From Ypsolopha sequella (taxonomy: Eukaryota > Arthropoda > Insecta > Lepidoptera > Ypsolophidae), in contig OW203987.1 in assembly GCA_934047225.1 (NCBI GenBank), positions 7,839,501 through 7,903,500 of the forward strand: a DNA stretch of 64,000 bases. The letters run 5' to 3'. A program made the position numbers and the translations under genes. The notes beneath the pieces are model-generated. The model was not told the origin of the DNA, ran no database searches, and saw only the letters and a program-made list of their open reading frames with translations. How positions within the stretch are numbered: the stretch's first letter is position 1; every line of letters starts with the position of its first letter. Shown here in pieces: positions 45,936 to 58,244 of the stretch.

Positions 45936-46740
45936 ACCAATGATTCATGTAAATGGGGTTAGCATAACCCGTACAACAACTATGAAGGATTTGGGAGTCA
46001 TATTTGATCGAAAGTTGACATTTCACGACCACATAATTGCGTTAGCAAAAGAGTGTTTCAGGCGGTTGGGTTTTATCCTAAGAAATTCCCATGACTTCAG
46101 GAATCAGCAAGTAATACGGCAAATTTTTTGGGCTTTAGTACGGTGCAAATTGGAAAGTGCAATGTGTGTGTGGAATCCGCACGAGAGCACTTATGTCTTT
46201 TTGCTTGAGAAGGTGCAAAAAGCATTAAGATACCTTTACAAACGTGTTAAAGAATATTATCCCTTCATGTATCCCACGAAATTTTTATTAGGTTGTCTTG
46301 GGTACAACTCATTGGAAATCAAACGAGGAAAGCACCAGCTTGCGGTCATGTGTAGAATTCTTCGGGGAGATATTGATGCTCCGGATCTGCATGGTAAGCT
46401 GTGTCGATTTTTCACTCCCAATAATTATCTTCGCGGCCGTAAGCACAGGTTTTTCGCTGTGCCGTCGTGTCGCACAAAGGCGCGATCTAACTCACCCATA
46501 CCGCGTTCTTCTCTCCCTCAACGCTCTTCTAAACGCCAATCAGGACTGTGATCTATTTGCTGATGGATGGCAGAAAATATTGTCAGAGTGTTTGTGTTTT
46601 TGTGAGAGGGACTGTTTCTGACTTTATGTGTTATTCTTATTTATTTTAGTTGATTGTACCGTTTTGTGTTTGTGTTACTATCTTTAATTATTGTGATTGG
46701 TTTGTCCGTTTTAATTAAAGTAAATAAATAAATAAATGTA
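45936..46740 (+). pseudogene. Second, 5'-truncated LINE fragment (RT C-terminal region)
   Basis: An open frame of about 200 codons (45940-46551) encodes TTTMKDLGVIFDRKLTFHDH and QKALRYLYKRVKEYYPF, the region after the RT core in jockey-like LINEs. It has no catalytic motifs. The 3' part ends in a taaataaataaatg tail at 46724-46738, typical of LINE insertion. The end of the frame is probably shifted (the 46298-46621 frame takes over). Confidence 0.8.
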
Positions 46741-47221
46741 GAACTCAGTTTTTAAACCTACAAAAAACATCTCGTTGTAAAACTACTTTTGCGCAGAGAT
46801 TTCGTCCCTTCTTAGCACCCTTTTTGATGAAAAGGCTTTTAATGGATAAAAGCTGTTTGGAACTGAAGCAGCAACAGCAAGAAATTACAAGCTGGTTGGA
46901 AAGCAAAGGTTGAAAGTTATTTGAAAGTTGAGTCATAGCCATGTTAGACAGTTCATTCATCTCACAGATGCTATACCTTAAGGATACGTGGTTCAAATAT
47001 ACTTACATTCACTCACAAGTATGATACACCCTCCATCATAAGCACACACATCATCTCTCACGCACACATACTAGGTATGCCGTTTTTTTTTAAAGATATT
47101 TTTTGTGTTCTATTTCGAATCGTGGTGAAAAAAAGATACAAAAAAAATCGGTACAAAAAAAAATCAATTTACAAAAATCGATTCAAAACCGGAAATAAAA
47201 TTGCATACAAAATATGTATAT

Positions 47222-47385
47222 CGATTCATTGTAACACGATATAACATATTTGACAGGCAGGACTAAACTTAAGTGTTTTTCTTTTCGTATTGAAAAGACA
47301 AAGACAGGTAGCTTAAAATAAGGTAATGCCTGTCAAATAAGTAAAGTCGTGTGACACCGAATTGACACTATTAAGAGTAAATTAT
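47222..47385. repeat. Hairpin related to family E
   Basis: catatttgacaggcaggact and its inverse (gcctgtcaaataag), with aaaataaggtaatgcctgtc, as at 38370-38475. Flanked by gtaacacga and cgtgtgacaccgaa. Confidence 0.65.
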
Positions 47386-48959
47386 TTTTTATGTATGTTG
47401 GTAATCTAGGTAAAAATATATAAGAGTTAATTTTTCCTAAGTTTATTGTGGCTAGGGTTAGTTTTTTTCTAATAAATAAAACATTACAAATAAATTTATC
47501 ATAAATATATTTAACAAATAAAAAACAAAACATATAATAAGCCGGCCGAACTTGAAATAAAAGTAAAGTAGAAGATCGCCGAAATGAAACGCGTGAATTT
47601 TGAAATCCAATACTTGTCGGTAACGTAATTAATAATCATTTGTATGTGATTTGTTAGCAAAATTTGCCGTGAAACTGCAAAAAACGTGTCCAAGATTCTG
47701 CGGATGTATGACGTATACATTAAGAAACGCACAGTCAAAATTTCATGTTCCTAGGTTCAGCTGTTTGGTCTGAGCGTTGATCATTTTGAATTAAAAGCAC
47801 TTATACAGTTTTTTCGACTTACCTCAACGAACTAAAATTGTATGGGAATCTATCTCAGTACAACCCTTCTTAGATTATGGCCCTATGAGACGGAGGTTGT
47901 GTGTCATTTTGAGTAGGTATGCTACACGTACTTAGCTCACAACGATAATCGCAATATGATTGGCTAGTGATTATCACGCCATTCTGATTCCAGCCAAACA
48001 TAGACTTGAGTCGGACCGAAAGGAAAAGACCTAGTCGTAGTCGTTATGTTATAGTTTTAAAGACGAAAATGTAAAAAGCACTCCACGTGGTAATGTGTCA
48101 ATCGTTTATAAGGTTATTTCGTTTTTAGAATTTTTTGTTTTAAATTTATGAAAGTTTCGAATACTAACGCATAAAAACTGATGCCATGACTCTTAGAGTG
48201 TTTGCTCGAGTTGCTTACGCACCATTTCACGGTGCAACCCGGCAGTTTGTTCTAATTTTGTTGTGCTCACTAGTGCGAACGGCGCGGCGCACCGCGTGGT
48301 GCAAGACTGATCAACGTAATACACATAAATATTAAGCCTTGCCCACCTGGGCACATAAATAGTGGTGTCAATTTTTAAGCGAGTTTATGTTTCCATAAAA
48401 TTTTAGTTCGTGTACTTACCTACTCAATTATATTTTCTGTCAACATTATCATCGTTTACGTCGCTCAGAACCTGTACCTAAAATCTATGGTAGAAGGCTT
48501 TGATCGTGACTTGTCACCACTTAAAGATGTACCCAAACCCAGACCCCTCCGAAACTGTTATAGATACAACACACAAATAACAAAATCCCTAAACACAGCG
48601 CCAAAAATGCCTTTCTGTCTGTGACATTTCCTAAATATTTTGTGAAAATTGATTTGCTTTTTATTTCCGAGAAACTTTTACGTGTACGTGCGATACCTCA
48701 ATCATTTCCTTGGACCTGGACCCCGAAAAAAATCCTGGATACCTACTTTTCATCACTTACAGCGATTCATTGTGTCCGATATGACGTCATTAGAAGCCAT
48801 ACTAGGAAAGTGGCTACAAGCAGTTGCGTTTTACCAGTTAAAAAATGTGTATTAAAAAAAACTATTTTATCTACTCCTATACAGCAATTGCAACATTGCA
48901 ACATCGTAGGCAGTATTATAAGTACCTAGATTGTTTATCCGATTTTATAATATTACATT

Positions 48960-49150
48960 AGGTAAAACATCGCGGTTCTGCGCTGCGATTGGCCTAATTT
49001 ATTATAACACCTCGAAAGAGCCAATAAACAACAGAGACGCGAAATAAGTCCCGACCGTTCTTAAACCACGCCCCCTTTATCCTGATTGGTCTTCAAGGCA
49101 GCATTACCGAAACGCACCCGAGGTCCAGGAACGAGTGTCCTTCTTTCCAT
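48960..49150. promoter_or_regulatory. CCAAT-rich segment upstream of cac (possible promoter)
   Basis: Contains gcgattggcc, agccaataaac and ctgattggtc within 120 bp, i.e. CCAAT motifs on both strands, in sequence richer in GC than its surroundings. It is upstream of the cac start exon. This is a weak, motif-based guess. Confidence 0.2.
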
Positions 49151-49599
49151 TTTTCGTAAAATTGTTAGTTGAAAATATTATAAATAAATACGATGATTTT
49201 GATGGTCGTAGATAAAGTATTGTGTGCAACTGAACATAATTAGAAATGATTACACTAGTGCAAAATTATTACGATACGAACGAACAATGTCTCAAATTAT
49301 GTACCAGTTGCACGAAATACTATTATTTGTTATTTCTATAATTTTTACTCTTTTCCTAAATTAGTCTACACACGCTTGAAAATTGTTCGCTTGCATTCAA
49401 TAACATTCCATTTCACGCACCACACAATCCAAGAAAAGCTAATTAAAAAGAAAATGTGACTTGTAGAAAACTCCCTTCGATTTTTATTCAGTTAGAATCA
49501 GCTTACAGTAGGCGTTGGTAACGTCAGAGGGGAAAGTACTAAAAACCAAGAAACATGACCCGCGTGTCAAACTATTACCGCTTTTATTTGTGCTAAATA

Positions 49600-49765
49600 A
49601 GGGTGGCGTGAATGATCTAGTTGTGTTGGTCGTTATTTGGGGTGTGAGGGAGTGTTAACGGGGGTGAGACGGAGGCGCGCGGTAATAGGTCGAGTGATCG
49701 GCCGCGGTGAAGGACACCGATCATCTTGCTTGCCCTTCGCGATTCTGCGGTGGTTTGGTTTACAA
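49600..49765. other. Local GC/CpG-rich island upstream of cac
   Basis: Within a strongly AT-rich region this stretch holds many CpGs (ggaggcgcgcggtaat, gatcggccgcggtg). It could be a first untranslated exon or promoter of cac, or part of a repeat. No splice signal stands out. Confidence 0.25.
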
Positions 49766-50045
49766 TATTATTTGATAAATTGGTAAATTTTGTATGGAGT
49801 TCATAGTTTGTTAAAGTTTAGTAGGTCGCGGAAATTGATTCCTGACTACTATCCTATAAAATCATAACATGGTATTGATAACTTTCACACACAGTCAATA
49901 CATTGACGATTGGTTTGATTCAGGCAACAGCTATTTTATTACTTAATAATAATAACCCCTTGTCTATCTGTGCGAGCTACCGTTTGGGGAGCCCATTTAA
50001 TTGAGTTGGCGAGTCTCCCCCTGCCCATTTTTCCGTGTTGTTAAC

Positions 50046-50353
50046 TTCGACCAAAATAAAATAAACGGACGGGCCATAGCGTACAGATTTTTGAAGTCTG
50101 TAAAGTGAGCGCCGGCTCTCACTTCATCTCTGTCTCTGTCTGTTAGAAGAGTGACACGTACGCTTATTATTACATGCTATCCAAATAACTGACGAAAAAA
50201 TACCTTCTTGTGCATTAACAAAGTGCAAAAAGCAAAATAAACATAAAAATAAAAATTAGGTATTGAAGTATATATCCAATTGCTTAGACTCGTTATGAGT
50301 GAGGAAACTGTAAAGACAAGGCCCGTCCATTCATTTTATTTTGGTCGAAGGTT
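50046..50353. mobile_element. MITE with 30-bp inverted ends
   Basis: tcgaccaaaataaaataaac and ggacgggcc at the left; ggcccgtcc and tttattttggtcga at the right. gttaac occurs just outside each end (50040, 50354), compatible with a target duplication. About 308 bp, no ORF. Confidence 0.78.
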
Positions 50354-50917
50354 GTTAACGTAGGTCGGGCAGGCGCCATAGTTCCTTTCACAGTCCCAGT
50401 TACTCAGTCCACTAGCACCTCAACCCAATAGTCTGGTTCCCTTTGTTTCCATTCCTTGCAATTTGCAATAGTACTAAAACTGACCGGGGGTAGTCCTTGG
50501 GTGCACTCCTACAGTGCGTACAGGGATAATCGTCGGTTTGTGTCATATCACATTTAGACAAAATTATTTAAAGGGCCTCTACGTGTTGACTTCGGCCCCA
50601 TGCCCGCCTTCCAAAGTACCGGGACTAGATAGTCTTGCGACATAAGGAACTGTTTATTTCAAGAAAGTATACAATTAATGTTTACAAAAATCTAAAGTTT
50701 CAATCTTACAATTTTCAAGATTATATTTCTTTAGATGGTTACCTTATCTCTTATATAGTTATTATAATATTAAATATAGCTACTTTTGATTGGTCTTACT
50801 CATTTTTAAACATTTTGTTTTGACGTTTGGAAGTATAACCTCTCCATTTATGTATTTGTTGTTAATATATAATACCTTGAAATAAATATATATACATGTT
50901 GCTACATAGAGCATTTA

Positions 50918-51295
50918 TTTTATTTTTATTTTTGTATAATTAAAACAGTTTATAAAAACGTATTTTTGAAATATATTTTGCCCACTTTGGGGCCGGCATC
51001 AGTCGAATTATACACAGTAAATGACATAAAATATATACAACCTTATGACTAATGAGTTTAAATGAATGACATTTGAGTATATCACATACTCAAACAATAC
51101 TACTATATTATACTCATATATTAAATAGTCATACTCAAATGTCATTAATTTAAACTCATTAGTCATAAGGTTGTATATATTTTATGTCATTTACTTTTTA
51201 TAATTCGACTGATGCCGGTCCCAAAGTGGACCGAAATATATTTCGAAAATACGTTTTTATACACTGTTTTAATTATACAAAAAATAAAAATAGAA
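50918..51295. repeat. 378-bp near-perfect hairpin with the cgaaatatat motif in both arms
   Basis: Arms of roughly 170 bp mirror each other (tttgtataattaaaacag, ttgggccgg-type motif, acaaccttatgactaatgag, aatgacatttgagtat). Each arm carries one copy of the motif ending ggcatcagtcgaatt. The loop is AT-rich. Confidence 0.9.
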
Positions 51296-51769
51296 TATAA
51301 TAATACCTTGTAACGTTTAGCGTGACAAGGTTCTATAGTAGGTCGGGATTCAGTTTTCGTTACTGTACCCATTGCTTGGGACTTACAAGCTAGATACAAT
51401 TTGTGGTTTATTCCTATATTTTATTACTTTTTCTCTGAAGTGGACGAATTAATGACGAAGTTTTGAGGCTATTTTTATTTAGATTGATATAACAATATAA
51501 AATAAGTGAATTTTTCCAAAAACTATAAGTGGATTCTTTTTAAATAAGTATGTATTTAAGTTGACAGTTAAATATATTGACTGATTTTATTGGTAAATAA
51601 ATTAAAATTGGTAGCATTTTTGTTCTTACAATCCAAACGGACTAGAAAGAAATGTGTTTGGGGAAATAACACATAATAACTAAAACTAAACACAACATCA
51701 AATAACATAAATACTCTTTGTTGTACACCAAAACAAAAATTAATAAAATATTTTCAACAGAGAGGTTAC

Positions 51770-51845
51770 AATGGGCGTTCTTATCACTTAAGCGATTTCT
51801 TCCAGACAACCTTTGGGTGGAAGATAATGTAAAATAGAGGATAAG
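51770..51845 (-). repeat. LINE 3'-end fragment
   Basis: gggcgttcttatcacttaag, ttccagacaacctttgggtg: the same antisense 3' UTR signature as at 23400. Confidence 0.45.
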
Positions 51846-52784
51846 GCGTACGTGGTGTAAAATATGTATATATATACGTAATAAATAACTAACACATAAA
51901 AATAGTTACACATAGGTTCACATAAAAAAATTAAACTGAAACATGAAACTATCACATGCCACCAAATTGGCCATACCTCTTCAGCACGGTGCTGTAACGA
52001 AATATTACATTATATATTATAGGACCTTGTTTTGTTTTTGTAAATCAAGAATAAATAAATAACTTACTCTGGAAACAATGTTGAAACAAGATGTTGTTTT
52101 GCATGTATTTAACATAATTTATATGTTTACAATCACTCGCACAGTTAATCAGAGGATCAAATGAAGGATCCGGAATAGGGCCAAAAACACTTTTTATCAT
52201 TTAAAAATATGTAAACAGCACTTTGAAGAGCATTTCAAATTTATTATTCCATAAATGAAGACACTTGTGTTTGACACTTCAATGACAGATACAGTAAACT
52301 CCATAAATAATATTGCAACTACCCTCTTAAAAAGAATTTATAAAATCTTTCAGATTGACAGATGGGCACTTTCACATTACCTATCGGCGTAGCTAGTACG
52401 CAGCGTTGATAGAGTGTCTTTCTTTCTCGCACATTACAAAAGCGATTTGCGAGAGAGTGCAAGTAGGTATCTCGGGCGCGTTCCAAATGTTCTCATCCCG
52501 ATATTGTAACTGTCATAGCCATAGAAAAAGGCAACGATAATGTTGTTGATAGAGTCTCACGAGTCAAGGCATTTTGGTTTATTTGACAACGTCGATAAAG
52601 ACTTCATCGAGGGACTTCTTCGGTGGCGCGTGGTTTAGTGTATCAGCAGACTTCAAACATTTGAGATATCATCTCCGCCTGTCGTCTATCCTCAGTAAAA
52701 CGGAAAGTAACGTGAACAGCTGATAATTTTGATCACAGCAGTCTACAGTATACTTTACATAATTTATGAGTATGAGGAACCGCG

Positions 52785-52900
52785 CTCACCAACCCGCCTG
52801 CCCAGCATGTGTGAGCTTTTCTTCCAGGAAGACCGCCAACAGTGGCAAAATCTTGGAAAAGCCCATTTGCAACAATGGATGAACCAGATTTATGAATGAA
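52785..52900 (+). repeat. SINE/LINE 3' end (accaacccgc ... caatgga)
   Basis: caccaacccgcctgcccagc, gtggcaaaatcttggaaaag and aacaatggatgaacc resemble the 27575 and 29255 copies and the classic lepidopteran SINE end. Confidence 0.6.
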
Positions 52901-53040
52901 GAACGGTCCCTCCTAATACAGGTTATTGTTAGCTTAAAAGGAGGGTCCAAAGAATTGTAAAAATGACTTGTATATAAATAAAATGTTTGTATTTGTATTT
53001 GTATTTTTGTATTTGAATGGATTAATGATGGTTTACATCA

Positions 53041-53735
53041 GTCACTCGGTAAAAAGTGCACAACTTACAGTGCGCGCCAATCTTTTAGTCGCCTCTGAAG
53101 CTAGCCCCAAGAATCGACGCATTAGCCGTTTTACGGTGTCAGGGGGACGTTACAGGAGCGAGGGCGCGGAGCACAACCGCCTGCATGCCGCACCACACCC
53201 CCCGCTCGCCGTTCGGCAGGTGTCAACACTATGCGTTAGTGTTAGTGCTACGTCCGTACACTACAGACATGCGCGTTGCATGAAAAGTACGTTCGTGGAA
53301 AAAATTCTATGATTCGTTAAGTTAATCGTTGAATCTGTTTGTGTTGCTTTTATTTGTTGTTTTGTTGATTTAGTTTGTTAAAGTTTATTGTTATTGTTGT
53401 TATGCCTTGCGGTCGTTATAGCGTTTTAAGGCGACAATGTAGGAAAATGGTGTTTATATTAATTTGTTTTAATTAAACAGTTAAGATTGCACTAAAATAC
53501 CTACTAATATATATTAAATAGGTAGGTACAACAAGTACACCTTCCCACTTATAGTAAACATTTAATAGTCAACCGTTCATATTATTGTTTCCTTGACTGT
53601 ACCTGCGCAAGCTTGCACTCGTAACTCAATCAGAGGCGACTAAAAGATTGGCGCGCACTATAACTTTGTTTTTCTTGTTAAAAGTGAAAAAGATATTTGT
53701 CTGTGGCAATTCACGCCAATAGTTTGGGTAGGTAT
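53041..53735. repeat. Foldback element family B, partial copy interrupted by a mariner-like insertion
   Basis: gtaaaaagtgcacaactta (to 53067) and taactttgtttttcttgtta (from 53661) are adjacent in the intact family B copies. Here they are separated by 593 bp of another element. The right half stops at caatagtttgggta near 53735; the second arm is missing. Confidence 0.85.
53068..53660. mobile_element. mariner-like non-autonomous element (593 bp)
   Basis: The left end is cagtgcgcgccaatctttta gtcgcctctga and the right end is its inverse (tcagaggcgactaaaagatt ...gcgcgcacta). TA flanks both sides (53066-53067 and 53661-53662). The GC-rich interior has no transposase frame. The empty site is reconstructible from family B. 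Confidence 0.85.
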
Positions 53736-53767
53736 ACATAATGTATATCATACTCATAGTATTAAAA

Positions 53768-55176
53768 GTCCGGCGGAGGATGCATAGTTCATATCAAACG
53801 GAATTATGGTTAAGATCTTTATTCTCATAAGAACATAGTTCACTTAAAATTAGATTTTGCTTAAATAACATTTTAGTTTATTCTATGATTTGACGACAGT
53901 CTACACATGTGGGTAGGTAATATTTTACTTTAAAACACGTTTGTTGCAATGTAAGTTTTGAGCTTAGTTTTAAAAGTAGATATCAATTTACAATGTCATT
54001 TGGTAATTTGTGATAAAGTTGCACTCCACCATATAGTAAATTTCATTTTCCATACTCAGTCCTTGGACAATGTGATTTTAGTATATTTTTTCTTCTGAGA
54101 TTATGTTTAAATGTTCTTTTCCCCAGGTTAATTTCTGTATGAATTTGTTTATTTAGAATTTTTCGTATAAGGATACAAGTATTATATGTGTATATTTGTT
54201 TAAGATTGAATACCAATATCATTAGTATACAACGTGTAACAGAAATGTGTAACCATATTTGAAGAGCTTATTCAGTCAATGGTATAGAACAACTTTTACT
54301 ATGGAGCCAACCCTGAAATCTCAAAACAAAAATCTGCCCTTCCATACATTTTGGCCGAGCGGCATTGCATTTTTGTTCCATAGTAAAAGTTGTTCTATAC
54401 CATTGACTGAATAAGCTCTTCAAATATGGTTACACCTTTCTGTTACACGTGGTATATACCTGATTATCGCAAAAGGGCTCCCCGCAACAAGTATTTTTGA
54501 TCGGAATAGCCAACCAGTTTCAGCAGATTCAGACTGCCTTCTTCTGTGCGAGTGAAGACGCGTCTTACACTGCTCGCGCTGCGCGGGACGTCATCAGCGC
54601 AAATGGCGTGAGTGGTCGGACAGGGGCTCTACCGCGTAATTCTCATTTGTATCAACTTCAAGCAAATGCATGCGAAATTCAACGCGTGCAAAAGAGATGG
54701 CATGTTAGGCGGGCGTCGTCGCACGCACGACAAATTTCAATCTCAAGTTGATGTTGATGAAAATGAGAATTACGCGGTAGACCCGCAGGTTGGGAGTCCG
54801 TACAATTTATTACTAACGGGCTTGCGTTATCTAGACTGTCACCGAGCTGTTTTGCATTAATCATGTTTTAATCCTCAAGTTTCATTCAATTCAATAAAAT
54901 GAGAAAAAATAAGTTCTGTATAGAAATAAGTAATTCTTTATATTTCGTCTTTAAATCAGTGTTCATATAAAATAGACATTCGGGAACCTAAATATTCTGT
55001 AATCCAATCGGAATAAATTTGCACTACCGTAAGAATATGTTCAATTTAGATATAAGGTTTGGTTAATAAAAATAAATATTGATGGTAATTGAATAAAACA
55101 ATTTTTATTTTATTTATTTTAATTTACAAATGATTTTGGTATTCCGTATGTTTGAACTATGTATCCTCCGCCGGAC
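53768..55176. mobile_element. 1.4-kb element with 38-bp terminal inverted repeats
   Basis: gtccggcggaggatgcatag at the left, and its inverse ctatgtatcctccgccggac at the right. The interior contains a family C hairpin (54227-54457) and another inverted pair (ctaccgcgtaattctcattt at 54629, inverse ending 54782). No clear transposase; short open frames at 54497-54860 have no recognised relative. Confidence 0.75.
54227..54457. repeat. Foldback element family C, copy 1
   Basis: About 230 bp: gtgtaaccatatttgaagag and cttattcagtcaatggtata mirrored at the right. A second copy is at 60124-60422. It lies inside the 1.4-kb element. Confidence 0.9.
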
Positions 55177-55720
55177 CCATAAATTCAGTAAGAATAATAC
55201 ACGTTTAATAAGGAAGAATATGAGCCAAGAAACTGTTTTTCTATTGATAATGTAACCCAGTGAGCTATTTGGCCACTTTCCATTATTATTTTCTGTCTCT
55301 ACAGAGTTTAGTAGGATACTGGATATCCTTATTTATGAGAATTTCCTAAATAAGTACAAAAATACTTTTACTATGGAGACAACAAAGAAATTAAGAAAAA
55401 AAAATCTGTTGGTCCATATTTTGGTCAGAGCTGATTTATTTTTCGCGATTTTCGACTTTTAGGCTACATCTAGCCAGTATAAAAGTGAAATATCACTAGT
55501 TTACTCATCGTTTAAACTTTTCTAATAATCTTAAATTTTATGTTGTTTATTTTATTGTTATATATTGTTATGTTGGTACGTATATTTTATCAAGTAACTT
55601 GGTCAATCGGATAGACTCCAGGGCTGATCTAAACATTTTAGAAAAAACGCAAAAGCTCGATAGAAAAAATTATGATGTTACCTATAAATTTCATGTTTTT
55701 CGAGTGTTAAAGGGCTTTCC

Positions 55721-56085
55721 TTAAGGTTAAACTTAGCGCAAAGTGCATAACTTAATTTTGTTGTTCTTTTTTAGGAGTTAAAAATTGAAAAACCATTTGG
55801 TATGTAGCAGTTGACGCCAATAGTTCACTATTAGTGAGGTTTACAAAGCATCAGTTTGAAATTTAATGCACAATTAGTCATGATCTTGTCCAAACAAAGT
55901 TAAAACAGCATTTTAAGTTGGTTTTGAAAAGAAGTAGTAGTGTATACAATTTCAAACTGTTGCTTTATAAACCTTACTAATACTGAACTATTGGCGTCAA
56001 TTGCCACAAACCATATATTTTTTCATTTTTAACTTAACAAGAAAAACAAAGTTAAGTTATGCACTTCGCAACGTTTAACCTTAAA
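55721..56085. repeat. Foldback element family B, copy 3
   Basis: ttaaggttaaacttagcgca, gtgcataacttaattttgtt and gacgccaatagttcactatt at the left, mirrored at the right (aaagttaagttatgcacttc, gtttaaccttaa). Confidence 0.9.
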
Positions 56086-57310
56086 TTATACAGCCTTGCA
56101 ATTTGTATTAAAAGTAAGTGACTAAGAACCTCGTCTAAACATTTAAGAATATTTTAAAAATTTCATCAATAAGTCGAGTTATTTCATTAAAACGCAGTTT
56201 TTCTCACTTAAATGTGGTCAGTCAATGATTAGAAAAAAATAGTTTTGTCTCAAGAAAAGAAAAGTCTTAAATAATTATATCGCGTGGGGTATCATTTGAA
56301 ACAGCTACGTCTAAGGATTCAATAAATATTTTTATTTTATTTTTAGTCCCGTGTGCTCATTAATTAGCTCAAAATTTGCTAGAAATGACCGTTAACCTGA
56401 TCTCCTAAATATACGACTTTAATTTGTGACAACACTAGATGGAGGCCATTTTTGTTCAATAAATATTTTTTCACTTCTCATGCTCTAAAAAGTAGGTACT
56501 GGTTTATACTTGCTACAAGCGGACTCATAGACTTAGGATATACAGCGGATTAAAACTAAGCTTTATGCTCTAGTCCATAAAAGTGTTTACTTCTTCTAAG
56601 ACTATGGCAATAGGCCATACAGCCAGATACACAGTACAACTTCATAGACAAACTTTTTGAAACCCAATAATGTTCGCATCAAGATTTTATCATATTAGTG
56701 CGAACTGACAGGACAGAAGCTTCAGATGATGCAAGGATATGTACAGTGACTTTAAAGAGAGATAATATAAAATAAATAAAAGAACATGTATGTCTGATTA
56801 TTTATTTAGGTTATGTAGACATGGCTGAATGGGGTAAGTTCTTTGCCTTCCCACTTGGAGGAAGAATTGAAAAAAAAAACGTTGTCTGAGGTCCGCAGTA
56901 AATATTTAGTTGGTTGATTATTTAAATTTTGTATTAAGTATAACCTAATGAAAGTTAAATATGTCATTCAGTGATGATGAAATAATACTGTTTCATTTTC
57001 TCTCACTCGAAGTGAATAGTAGAGTGTTGAACTCTGCTACAAACGAGCCATATTACTTCGAACTATAGCTGCCTTCGCCAAGGCTCAAGCAGCTAAATAT
57101 CTCGGTTAATATGGCTCGTTTTATGCACTCGTATAATAGTCTACTATTGTACGTTTATGTTGTTATTGTTATGGTTATTATTTGTAAAATAACAATCAAA
57201 CGCTAACAACATCTATGCTCTGCTTATAGGTTGTAATGTATTACAATTATGAGTTACCAAAAAACATAAAATGATACTTAATTGACTTTTCTTGTCTTTT
57301 GATTAAATAT

Positions 57311-57404
57311 ATTATATATATATATATATATATACGAAAACACAAAAAATATAATTATAGGTAGTAAAATATATTTCGACCACTACTTGTGGTCAGCATC
57401 AGTT
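57311..57404. repeat. (TA)n tract and cgaccac/ggtcagcatcagt motif
   Basis: A 24-bp tatata run is followed by aaatatatttcgaccactac and tggtcagcatcagttacat, a diverged copy of the motif seen at 22022, 39781 and 50967. Confidence 0.55.
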
Positions 57405-57694
57405 ACATATTATATATAAAAGTTAAAAATTAATCATTATAAATTATAGGTACTTATGATATTGAATATTTTATTTTAATAATGATGACAGCTAAAGTGA
57501 TGGATAGGAAATTGAAGAAGGTCTTATGAAGAAGTTTGCATTGTTTCTTATGTTGACTCCTCGTAAATATCAATGCTGCTTGTTCACGCCCGGACCGTAG
57601 TGGGCACCAAGTGACCAAATATATGATCCTTCCCATGTCCGTAGTTGAGTGTCTGTCAGTGGAGGTGAAATGTGAATAATGTGAATAATTTGTG

Positions 57695-57830
57695 AAATGT
57701 GTCATGACATGAATCCCCCAAGGAGTGTCAGAGGTATTCCCGAATGAAATGCAAAATGACAGTCCACACTCGTACGGACCACGTTTTACCGATGATGATT
57801 ATGTCCCAGCGTGATGGTTGGTGAGCCCTA
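57695..57830 (+). repeat. SINE-like repeat family G, copy 3
   Basis: catgacatgaatcccccaag, gtgtcagaggtattcccg, aatgaaatgcaaaatgacag and cgttttaccgatgatgatta align in order with copies 1 and 2. Confidence 0.65.
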
Positions 57831-58244
57831 TAGCCGTATTTTGGGTACAAAAGGACCCACAGCTTGACGTGCCTTCTTAAACAAGCAGGCTGAACAGAAA
57901 TGTGAACCCGATTTGAAACCGCGACCTTTGTATTAGTAGAACCATTACACTACAGAGGGTCAATGTGTAATATGTGAATAATACTAACATAGAAAACATC
58001 TCCCCTAGACGATCTAATTCAGCCATCGAAGTATAATATACCAAATAAAAGCCGAGTAAATACAGCGCCATATTTTCAGATTTTCCTGAAACACAATGTT
58101 CCACATCGAACAATTAATCTCCCACAAAACTTTCAGTTCAGTGAACTGAAAATTATTGAATTTCCCTGCAAGATTAGCTGCTAGCGTGTAAAAATATCAC
58201 GTGGTATTAAAACTTATCTCGATATTAAATATGCGAAAATGCTT

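Noticed and set aside
44507..46621. Host gene with reverse transcriptase similarity
   Set aside because: Frames are broken by stops, frameshifts and a DNA transposon; these are decayed retrotransposons.
53135..53250. GC-rich minus-strand reading with an ATG as alternative cac first exon
   Set aside because: It lies wholly inside the mariner-like element (53068-53660) and hits a stop shortly after the start.
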